Shown one piece after another: positions 1 to 5,132 of a stretch of 5,132 bases of DNA. Each line of letters begins with the position of its first letter. The stretch's first letter is position 1. The position numbers and the translations under genes were made by a program. This stretch comes from Desulfobacteraceae bacterium (GTDB lineage: Bacteria > Desulfobacterota > DSM-4660 > Desulfatiglandales > Desulfatiglandaceae): assembly GCA_013203065.1 (NCBI GenBank), contig JABMQV010000770.1:1-5132 (forward strand), read 5' to 3'. Below the pieces are notes generated by a model. It did not search any database, was not told where the DNA came from, and worked only from the letters and a program-made list of their open reading frames with translations.

Positions 1-30
1 GCTATAGAAAAGATAAAATTCTCATTTGGA

Positions 31-54
31 TACCCCGCTGCTTGATGCGGGGTA
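31..54. repeat. Perfect 8-bp-stem palindrome downstream of the permease gene
   Basis: Arms TACCCCGC (31-38) and GCGGGGTA (47-54) are exact reverse complements around an 8-base loop. The hairpin lies 56 bases beyond the permease stop codon. On the minus strand it is followed by TCCAAATGAG rather than a T-run, so it is a poor intrinsic terminator, although it could still stabilise the transcript's 3' end. The GC-rich stem with a short flanking GTAG tetranucleotide (52-55) resembles dispersed extragenic palindromes (REP-like elements). Only one copy is in the window, so repeat status is unproven. The rest of 1-110 shows no gene. Confidence 0.45.
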
Positions 55-110
55 GTTCATTCCTTATCCATAGGTTTCTTTTCGAGAATCGACAGGCATT
101 CCTTTCCAAA

Positions 111-1691
111 TTAGACCAGCCCTAATATTTTCCACCATATGCCAGCCACCAATATGAGAATCCCCAACAAGATAGGAGTTGCAAAAACGCCCGCTTTGGT
201 GAGGTCAGTTGATTTGAAATACTTATAACTATAGGCAATGGCATTGGGGGGGCAGCCGATTACCAGAAGCATGGCAAAGGAGGTAGCAGTACCAAGGCAA
301 AGAGCCATCACAATGGGATCCACCCCTTCTAACTGGGCCATGGGGATCACAATGGGCAGGATCAGGGCCGCCGCAGCCACATTGGCCATGGCATTTGTCA
401 CAAGGGCCCCAAAAAGTCCGACCCCTGCAAATAGGATGAGCCATCCGCCCCCCTGTACCAGTGGAAAAAATAGATAGGCAAAATACTTTGCGGCCCCTGA
501 ATAGCCCATTGCAAGGCCGAGGGAAATCCCGCCTCCAAAGATGAAGAGGGCCGTTCCCCACTCAAGATGTTCATGAATGTCCGCCCATTTCAGAACTCCA
601 AAAAGGACCAATGCGCCTACACCCAACATCCCCGTTACAGAGTAATCTATACCATGGAGCCCCTTCGTTAACCACAGGATAAATGCAAGGCCGATGATGA
701 TCAGAGATTTCTTTTCCAGGGGGCTCCAGGGACCGATCGCCTCGTCGAATTCGGGAAGTTTGAACTTAGGATCGGGTCGGAATACAAAATAGAGGATTGC
801 AACGGATGCGGGCACAGTAATAATGGCCGCCGGCATGGCGTATATTATCCAGTCAAAGAAGGTAATCTCTATACCGGTGAACTCTTTAAGAAATGCGGCA
901 GCGACCATGCAACGGCCGCCGCCCACGAGGCTCCCCATACCCCCGGAGGAACAGGCAAATGGTAACGAGAGCATCATAAACTTTGCAGTATTGGTATGGG
1001 GTTCAATACCAACGGCCCTCATCAAGGGAAGCATGGTGACGATTCCGATGGCACAGGCCGCCGCATCATGCATGAAGGAAGAAGCGATACCAAGCCCGAT
1101 GGAAATGATGAAGGTGAACTTTATGACGCTGGTCCCCGCCTTCCTGATAATGAAATACCCAAGCCGTTTGGTGATTCCAGCCTTTTCCAAGGAGATGGCA
1201 AAGATGAGACAGCACATGATAAAGACGACCACCGGGTGCATGTAGGGAGCCCAGGCCTCTTTGACATCACTGATCCCCATTATGACCAGGAAGACGCCAA
1301 TACAGATGGCCGTGATCTCGAGGGGGATCGGTTCAACCACAAAGAGAAAGACCAGTACCGCCAGGACGGCCAGGAACCTCATGGCCTTGGGAGAAAGGCC
1401 GTTCTCATAGGCAACTTGAACCCCCTGCATATTGGATTCCGCAGCTTTTTCCTGGAGAAATTCCGCTGTAGCTTTCTTACTTCCAGGGTCTCTTGCCTCC
1501 ACTACGTATCCTTCCCCCGGGTCTTTTTGGGAAGAAACTATTTTGAAATACTGACTTACATCTTGAAAAAGACTCTGACCGGTATCGCCGGTAATCATGA
1601 ATTTTGTGCCTTCAGGCCGCGGTATGAGCAGAACAGTAACCCCCAGTGCGAGTGCCAAACAGAGCTGGAACCCCTTCGATTTCAAGACCAT
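111..1691 (-). CDS. SLC13/DASS-family anion permease with N-terminal extracytoplasmic insert
   Basis: This is an inner-membrane secondary carrier of the divalent anion:sodium symporter family, whose members move dicarboxylates, citrate, sulfate or related anions. It has 526 residues from the ATG at 1691. A first membrane helix (about 8-24) is followed by a hydrophilic stretch (25-103), then hydrophobic helices from 104 to the end. The internal two-fold repeat of the family is visible: hairpin-like FMHDAAA (206-212) with the GGMGSLVGGGR segment (250-260), and VTNAMANVAAAA (431-442) with the CPPNAI segment (480-485). The CPPNAI segment matches the usual second-half motif. The first half lacks the usual Ser-Asn-Thr and Pro-Pro-Asn motifs, so substrate or coupling ion may differ from characterised carriers. 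It is cotranscribed with the receiver gene. Expression is probably under the sigma-54 regulator encoded upstream. Substrate is unknown; a carboxylate or sulfonate is a guess. Alternative start: ATG at 1730, adding 13 residues. Confidence 0.9.
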   Translation of the reverse strand: MVLKSKGFQLCLALALGVTVLLIPRPEGTKFMITGDTGQSLFQDVSQYFKIVSSQKDPGEGYVVEARDPGSKKATAEFLQEKAAESNMQGVQVAYENGLSPKAMRFLAVLAVLVFLFVVEPIPLEITAICIGVFLVIMGISDVKEAWAPYMHPVVVFIMCCLIFAISLEKAGITKRLGYFIIRKAGTSVIKFTFIISIGLGIASSFMHDAAACAIGIVTMLPLMRAVGIEPHTNTAKFMMLSLPFACSSGGMGSLVGGGRCMVAAAFLKEFTGIEITFFDWIIYAMPAAIITVPASVAILYFVFRPDPKFKLPEFDEAIGPWSPLEKKSLIIIGLAFILWLTKGLHGIDYSVTGMLGVGALVLFGVLKWADIHEHLEWGTALFIFGGGISLGLAMGYSGAAKYFAYLFFPLVQGGGWLILFAGVGLFGALVTNAMANVAAAALILPIVIPMAQLEGVDPIVMALCLGTATSFAMLLVIGCPPNAIAYSYKYFKSTDLTKAGVFATPILLGILILVAGIWWKILGLV

Positions 1692-1695
1692 TTTT

Positions 1696-1701
1696 CCTCC
1701 T
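1696..1701 (-). promoter_or_regulatory. Ribosome binding site deciding the permease start
   Basis: The minus strand reads AGGAGG, four bases before ATG at 1691. It is the strongest Shine-Dalgarno match in the window. It argues that the ATG at 1691 is used rather than the ATG at 1730, whose upstream sequence has only a weak GAGA match and whose first codons merely translate this site. Confidence 0.7.
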
Positions 1702-1726
1702 ATCGTCTGGCCCGTATTCCAGAAAA

Positions 1727-2095
1727 TCATATTCTCAACATCTCTGATATAACCTCTTTGAGACGTTCAATGCTGTTGCCCACCTTTTCCACGAAAACGG
1801 CTTGATTCAAGGCTATTAGCGGGCTACTGCAGTCCGAGGGAAAGGCGTGGAGAATCACCGGCAGAGCAGGAATCCGATCGTTTAGTTCTTCCAAAATCGC
1901 CACTTCTTTTGCGTCTGGAAGATCGGGGTCCAGAATCAGGAGGTGGAAGGGTTCGTGGCTGTAAATCCATTTGAGGATCTCCCGACCGCTCTTAGCCAAC
2001 CGAACGCGGTACCCTTGCTCTGTCAATTCACGGCGCAAAAATTCCCGGATATGACGGTTGCGGTCCGCTACCAGGATCGTGACTTCTTCTTTCAC
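1727..2095 (-). CDS. Small stand-alone receiver-domain protein, atypical phosphorylation pocket
   Basis: This is a single-domain response-regulator-like protein, 122 residues from the chosen GTG start, the length of one receiver domain with no output domain. The first strand TILVAD (6-11) and the acceptor-site strand LLILDPDLP (52-60) identify the fold, with D56 as the expected phosphorylation site and K104 as the conserved Lys. The pocket is incomplete: the second acidic residue after D11 is R12, the usual switch Thr/Ser is missing in the segment ILHAF (81-85), and K104 is followed by Val rather than Pro. It may bind Mg2+ and phosphorylate poorly, or work as a phosphorylation-independent docking protein. 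Its stop TGA overlaps an ATG of the permease frame (ATGA at 1727-1730), so the two are translated together. The link with the permease suggests it modulates transport or relays the transporter's state, but this is inference. An upstream TTG at 2137 is a less likely start. Confidence 0.85.
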   Translation of the reverse strand: MKEEVTILVADRNRHIREFLRRELTEQGYRVRLAKSGREILKWIYSHEPFHLLILDPDLPDAKEVAILEELNDRIPALPVILHAFPSDCSSPLIALNQAVFVEKVGNSIERLKEVISEMLRI

Positions 2096-2102
2096 CCAAT
2101 TT

Positions 2103-2108
2103 TCCTCA
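2103..2108 (-). promoter_or_regulatory. Ribosome binding site deciding the GTG start of the small receiver
   Basis: The minus strand reads TGAGGA, seven bases before GTG at 2095. This favours the GTG start over an upstream in-frame TTG at 2137, which would add 14 residues that do not belong to a receiver fold and which overlaps the -12 part of the candidate sigma-54 promoter. Confidence 0.65.
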
Positions 2109-2132
2109 TAGAAATTATTCCTGCTTTTACAA

Positions 2133-2148
2133 CTCAAGATCTATGCCA
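2133..2148 (-). promoter_or_regulatory. Candidate sigma-54 (-24/-12) promoter for the receiver/permease pair
   Basis: The minus strand reads TGGCAT, five bases, then TTGAG. Compared with the sigma-54 consensus TGGCAC-N5-TTGCA, the -24 GG and the -12 TTG are present with exact spacing. The C of the normally conserved -12 GC is A, which is a real weakness. The element ends about 38 bases before the GTG start at 2095, leaving room for a start site near 2120 and the ribosome site at 2103-2108. The preceding gene encodes a sigma-54 activator, which strengthens the case. No convincing sigma-70 promoter was seen in the same gap. Confidence 0.4.
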
Positions 2149-2180
2149 AAAAAAGAGGTGGGGCAAGGCCTTTTTGAGGA

Positions 2181-2200
2181 TGTATAACTCTTTGAATACA
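2181..2200. promoter_or_regulatory. Candidate operator dyad (TGTAT-N10-ATACA)
   Basis: A short inverted repeat with 5-bp perfect arms separated by ten bases lies in the gap between the regulator gene and the receiver gene. It sits roughly 35-50 bases upstream of the -24 end of the sigma-54-like element. Fis-type domains of NtrC-family proteins bind dyads as dimers upstream of such promoters, so this is a plausible binding site for the regulator encoded at 2313-3743. The arms are short and AT-rich, so chance occurrence is quite possible; only one copy was seen, whereas activator sites often come in pairs. Confidence 0.25.
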
Positions 2201-2312
2201 AACGGAATTTTTAAATACTAAGAGACCGGGCAAGATCCTGGTTGAAGGGATGGGCTGGGGTAAGTGTCAGGTTTCTTTGCACCATGTAAAGGAAATTTGG
2301 TGGGAGCCTTGG

Positions 2313-3743
2313 TCAGTCTTCTTTTACCCTCCTTTCGAATTTGATCTGGTATTTGTCGATCTTTGAATGGAGAGTAGGTCTGGAGATACCCAGGAGTTTC
2401 GCTGCCCTGGACCGGTTTCCGCCTGTAAGATTGAGGGCTTCGCCGATGATTATGCTGGCAAAACGGTTCATACACGAATCGAAGGCCTTCTCTTCTTTTG
2501 ATGAGATCAGGGCTTCACATATCCATTCCCTCATTCCCTGATATTGTTTGTGATCCAGGGGCTTTCTCCCCTCCCTCTCACCGCCTATGGTCTGAGCAAT
2601 ATCATCTGGTCCAAGGGGGCCGCCACGGTTAAATATCAACGTCTTTTGTATGGTATTGGCAAGCTCCCGGACATTTCCCGGCCATGAATAGTTAATAAGC
2701 AAATTCATGGCCTCCTTCGTGATCCCCGGGTTTTCCACGCCCCCTTCTGCCGCGTACTTGGAGAGAAAATACTCAATGAGGTAAGGGATATCTTCCGGCC
2801 TCTCCAGGAGGGGAGGCAGCCATATGGTAACAACCTTGAGACGGTAGTAAAGATCTTCCCGGAAGCGGCCTTCTGCAAGGGCAACCTCCAGGTCACGGTT
2901 AGTGGCGGCAATTATTCTCACATCCACGGGGATAATTTCGCGCCCCCCAAGACGCTCGATACTCTTGTCCTGGAGCAACCTCAATATCTTGGCCTGAATG
3001 CTGGATGGCATATCGCCGATCTCATCCAGAAGGATGGTGCCGCCATGGGCCTGTTGAATCTTCCCTACCCGGCGATGTGTGGCCCCGGTAAACGCCCCTT
3101 TTTCGTATCCAAATAGCTCGCTTTCAAGCAGATTTTCAGGGATCGCCACACAGTTGATTACAAGAAAAGGCTTATCTGCCCTGAGGCTGTGTTGATATAT
3201 GGCCCGGGCCACCAGTTCCTTCCCCGTGCCTGACTCACCACGAACAAGGACTGTTGCGCCCGTAGGGGCTACCCGCCCGATCGCCTTGTAGACATCCTGC
3301 ATAACCCTGCTCGAACCGATTATGGCCTCCTTGGAGGCCCCATCTGGCACCGCATCCATATCAACGGGTGATCGCATAAAACGGCCAGCTTCGAGGGCCT
3401 GGCCGATGACCCCCAACATGTCAGGGATGTCAAAAGGCTTGAGTATATAGTCGAATGCGCCCATCTTTGTCGCTTCTATTGCGGTTTCCGTCGTGCCGTA
3501 AGCGGTCATGATGATCACCGGAAGCTTGGGTTCAACCTCGTGGATGGCCTGAAAGGTCTCAAGCCCATTCATCCCGGGCAGTCGCATGTCTAAGATAACC
3601 AGATCCGGAACCTTCTCGTGGACAAGCTTAAGGCCTGCTTCGCCGGAAGGTGCGCCTTCCACCATATAGCCCTCTTCGGACAATAGCTTCTCAAAGCTTT
3701 TGCGCAACTGATCGTCGTCGTCAATTATCAGGATCCTGCTCAA
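2313..3743 (-). CDS. Sigma-54-dependent response regulator, NtrC family
   Basis: This is a transcription activator of the NtrC/DctD/AtoC class, 476 residues, full length for the family. Residues 1-120 are a receiver with acidic pocket D8/D9, phospho-acceptor D52, switch T80 and K102 followed by Pro. Residues about 140-375 are the AAA+ ATPase: Walker A GESGTGKE (169-176), the sigma-54-contacting loop GAFTGA (216-221), Walker B LLDE (238-241), arginine-finger region with R295 and R301, and sensor II WPGNVREL (354-361). A Fis-type helix-turn-helix occupies about 436-467. All key residues are intact, so it should be phosphorylation-controlled and able to open sigma-54 promoters. The start codon is TTG, one base after the kinase stop, with AAAGGAG seven bases upstream; no in-frame ATG competes before residue 53. 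The kinase is its probable partner. The receiver/permease pair downstream, behind a sigma-54-like element, is the likely target by inference. Orthology to a named regulator cannot be assigned. Confidence 0.96.
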   Translation of the reverse strand: MSRILIIDDDDQLRKSFEKLLSEEGYMVEGAPSGEAGLKLVHEKVPDLVILDMRLPGMNGLETFQAIHEVEPKLPVIIMTAYGTTETAIEATKMGAFDYILKPFDIPDMLGVIGQALEAGRFMRSPVDMDAVPDGASKEAIIGSSRVMQDVYKAIGRVAPTGATVLVRGESGTGKELVARAIYQHSLRADKPFLVINCVAIPENLLESELFGYEKGAFTGATHRRVGKIQQAHGGTILLDEIGDMPSSIQAKILRLLQDKSIERLGGREIIPVDVRIIAATNRDLEVALAEGRFREDLYYRLKVVTIWLPPLLERPEDIPYLIEYFLSKYAAEGGVENPGITKEAMNLLINYSWPGNVRELANTIQKTLIFNRGGPLGPDDIAQTIGGEREGRKPLDHKQYQGMREWICEALISSKEEKAFDSCMNRFASIIIGEALNLTGGNRSRAAKLLGISRPTLHSKIDKYQIKFERRVKED

Positions 3744-3744
3744 T

Positions 3745-5132
3745 TTATGACTCCTTTGCTGGGAGGGTGATGATGAAGCTGCTTCCTACGCCCTCTTTGG
3801 ATGTAACACTTATCTGGCCGCCATGCTCTTCCACAATCCGAGCGACAATACTCAGGCCCAGCCCTGTGCCCTCCTCTTTGGTAGAAAAAAACGGCTGAAA
3901 GACCTTGTCCTGTATCGAGTCTGGTATCCCTGGGCCATCGTCTGATACTTCAATCACGATCACACGACCCAGTGGCTCCACAAAATCCACATCCTCGCGG
4001 ACAACGATCGATCCGCCCCCTTTCATGGCCTCGCACCCATTGACTACGATGTTCACAAGGACTTCCTTTAACTGTTCCGGATCGACCAGGATCTCGGGGA
4101 GCCGTGTCTTGCGCTCAACATTAACATCCACATCGTATGAGCTAAGGCGGTGCTGCAATAACTGAATGGCCAGGTCCACCACCTCCGAAGGACTGACCAT
4201 CTGCATCTTGAGCTTGGGGGGCCGGGAAAACTCGAGGAAGTTCTGGACAATGGTGTCAATGTGGCGGATCTCCTCTGAGATAACTTCAAAATCATCTTCC
4301 TGAGTATTTGAGAGGCCGAGGGTCCGGTCCAAAGAAAACAGGCGCATCTTCACTGAAGTCAGGGGATTACGAATACTATGGGCCATCCCGGCGGCCAGTT
4401 TACCTACCAGGGCCATCTTTTCGGCCTGAAGGAGGGACTCGCGGCTCTTTTCCAGTTCAACCTGGGTGTGATCCGCATCTTCAATCAAACCGCGGACACT
4501 TCGACTGAGCGTCTTCACCTCATCCCCTGATTGGCCGGTGGCACCGACGCGATCTGCCTCTAGCGCCAGTTTCCTCAATGGCCCCAGGATATGATGTATC
4601 AGAACGAAGGCCAGAAGAACCCCCAAGATAAAGACGGCAAGAATCGCTGTAATTGCAATGATTCTAAGCCTTCCGGCCTGCGTTTGGCTTTCTTCTCTTG
4701 CTCTAGTGATCAATTCACTGTGGAGTCTCTTATATGTCTCGCAGCGCTCCAGTATCTTGAAGAAGCGGTCGCGCATCTCCCTGTGGAGCCTCGCTCCGGC
4801 GTCACGTTCCCCTGATTTGTAATACTCAATGACTTGATCTTTGATAGTGATATAGTCGTTGTAATCAGACTCTATGAGATTTATGGCCTCCTCCTGTTCC
4901 TCGGTCTCTATTAGGGAATGTACCTTCTTGAGCCGCTCCTTAAAGATCTGGCGATACTCGCCGAGCTGCCTCAGCCAGTCTGGGTCACCATCCAAATAAT
5001 AGTAGGAAACAAACCCCTTCTGGTTCACTAGGGCTTCTTCCAATGCTGCTGAGGCCTGAAAGGCGGCCACATTCTTCTCGACGATGTGGGTCAATATATC
5101 TTGCATCTGATACGTATACCATACCATGATCA
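3745..5132 (-). CDS. Membrane sensor histidine kinase (HAMP-HisKA-HATPase), 5' end cut by window edge
   Basis: This is the sensor kinase of a two-component pair; it should autophosphorylate on His and pass the phosphate to the regulator encoded next to it. The frame is open to the window edge. Residues here are counted from an internal ATG at 5127. Residues 1-152 are charged and mostly helical, like an extracytoplasmic four-helix-bundle sensor. A transmembrane helix lies at about 156-177, followed by a HAMP-like linker (about 180-235). The H-box has the acceptor H250 within AHSIRNPL. ATP-binding motifs are the N-box (N359, N363), G1 DDGPG (396-400), F-box (F410, F413, F414), G2 GTGLGL (420-425) and a terminal G3 near 446-448. 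Only one membrane helix is visible, so a first helix and the true start probably lie outside the window; no Shine-Dalgarno site can be seen before 5127. The residue after H250 is Ser, where Glu or Asp is usual. The stop codon TAA is one base before the regulator's start. The stimulus cannot be deduced. Confidence 0.93.
   Translation of the reverse strand, partial: IMVWYTYQMQDILTHIVEKNVAAFQASAALEEALVNQKGFVSYYYLDGDPDWLRQLGEYRQIFKERLKKVHSLIETEEQEEAINLIESDYNDYITIKDQVIEYYKSGERDAGARLHREMRDRFFKILERCETYKRLHSELITRAREESQTQAGRLRIIAITAILAVFILGVLLAFVLIHHILGPLRKLALEADRVGATGQSGDEVKTLSRSVRGLIEDADHTQVELEKSRESLLQAEKMALVGKLAAGMAHSIRNPLTSVKMRLFSLDRTLGLSNTQEDDFEVISEEIRHIDTIVQNFLEFSRPPKLKMQMVSPSEVVDLAIQLLQHRLSSYDVDVNVERKTRLPEILVDPEQLKEVLVNIVVNGCEAMKGGGSIVVREDVDFVEPLGRVIVIEVSDDGPGIPDSIQDKVFQPFFSTKEEGTGLGLSIVARIVEEHGGQISVTSKEGVGSSFIITLPAKES
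3751..3757 (-). promoter_or_regulatory. Ribosome binding site deciding the TTG start of the sigma-54 regulator
   Basis: The minus strand reads AAAGGAG, then seven bases, then TTG at 3743. The site lies inside the last codons of the kinase gene, so translation of the two genes is probably coupled. It supports a TTG start because no in-frame ATG lies nearby. Confidence 0.8.

Larger units (their letters stand above)
2096..2312. other. Intergenic regulatory gap between regulator and receiver/permease genes
   Basis: These 217 bases separate the two transcription units. The half nearer the receiver gene is AT-rich and holds the candidate dyad, the sigma-54-like element and the ribosome binding site. 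The half nearer the regulator stop shows only a weak stem (CACCA/TGGTG with a 13-base loop on the minus strand) and no T-run, so no intrinsic terminator for the regulator gene is evident and read-through into the permease operon is possible. No additional small gene with a credible ribosome site was found. Confidence 0.6.

Noticed and set aside
31..54. Rho-independent terminator for the permease operon
   Set aside because: The stem is good, but neither strand has a T-run directly after it.
1692..1730. Permease start at the ATG at 1730
   Set aside because: It has only a weak ribosome site and the added residues include the translation of the AGGAGG site of the next ATG. It is not excluded, since the ATGA overlap with the receiver stop is typical of coupled genes.
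996..1805. Plus-strand open frame of 269 codons
   Set aside because: It lies wholly opposite the permease and receiver genes. Its product is rich in Asp, His, Gly and Lys without any fold-like pattern, as expected from the antisense of hydrophobic codons. Both genes opposite it have clear family motifs.
2096..2137. Longer receiver starting at the TTG at 2137
   Set aside because: The added 14 residues are not part of a receiver fold, the TTG overlaps the -12 region of the candidate promoter, and the GTG at 2095 has a well-spaced TGAGGA.
2165..2172. AAGGCCTT palindrome as an operator
   Set aside because: It is a perfect 8-base palindrome but short, single, and without further symmetry around it; chance occurrence is likely.
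1943..2221. Plus-strand open frame of 92 codons over the receiver gene and its upstream gap
   Set aside because: It is antisense to the receiver, has no family resemblance, and covers the putative promoter region.
2218..2475. Minus-strand open frame of 85 codons running from the regulator's 3' end into the gap
   Set aside because: It overlaps the helix-turn-helix region of the regulator in another frame. The product is basic and proline-rich with no recognisable domain.

Overview
The window holds four genes, all on the minus strand, reading from high to low coordinates. They are the 3' part of a membrane histidine kinase gene (3745 to beyond the right edge), a sigma-54-dependent response regulator (2313-3743), a small stand-alone receiver-domain protein (1727-2095), and an SLC13/DASS-type anion permease (111-1691). 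Coding density is high. The only sizeable gap is 2096-2312, between the regulator and the receiver/permease pair.

The kinase and regulator are separated by one base and form a classic cognate two-component pair. The kinase has one visible transmembrane helix, a HAMP-like linker, a HisKA dimerisation domain and a complete HATPase domain. The regulator has receiver, AAA+ (GAFTGA loop intact) and Fis-type HTH domains, so it should activate RNA polymerase carrying sigma-54. The gap downstream of it carries a near-consensus -24/-12 element (2133-2148) and a small dyad (2181-2200), correctly placed to drive the receiver/permease pair. The inferred circuit is that the kinase senses an extracytoplasmic or membrane signal, the regulator is phosphorylated, and sigma-54 transcription of the permease follows. 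This resembles the DctB/DctD control of a C4-dicarboxylate carrier, but with a DASS-type carrier.

The unusual parts lie in the second operon. The small receiver keeps the phosphorylatable Asp but lacks one acidic pocket residue, the switch Thr/Ser and the Pro after the conserved Lys. Its gene is tightly linked to the permease gene. The permease has an extra hydrophilic segment of about 75 residues after its first membrane helix, and its first half departs from the usual DASS ion/substrate motifs while its second half is closer to normal. The kinase carries Ser where nearly all HisKA kinases have Glu or Asp next to the phospho-acceptor His.

The gene content (sigma-54 activator, HAMP kinase, good Shine-Dalgarno sites with TTG and GTG starts, intermediate GC) suggests a Gram-negative bacterium. 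Desulfobacterota (former Deltaproteobacteria) is my best guess from the style of the proteins, but no marker gene proves it. The left end (1-110) contains only a perfect 8-bp-stem hairpin. I see no tRNA, rRNA, CRISPR array or complete mobile element.
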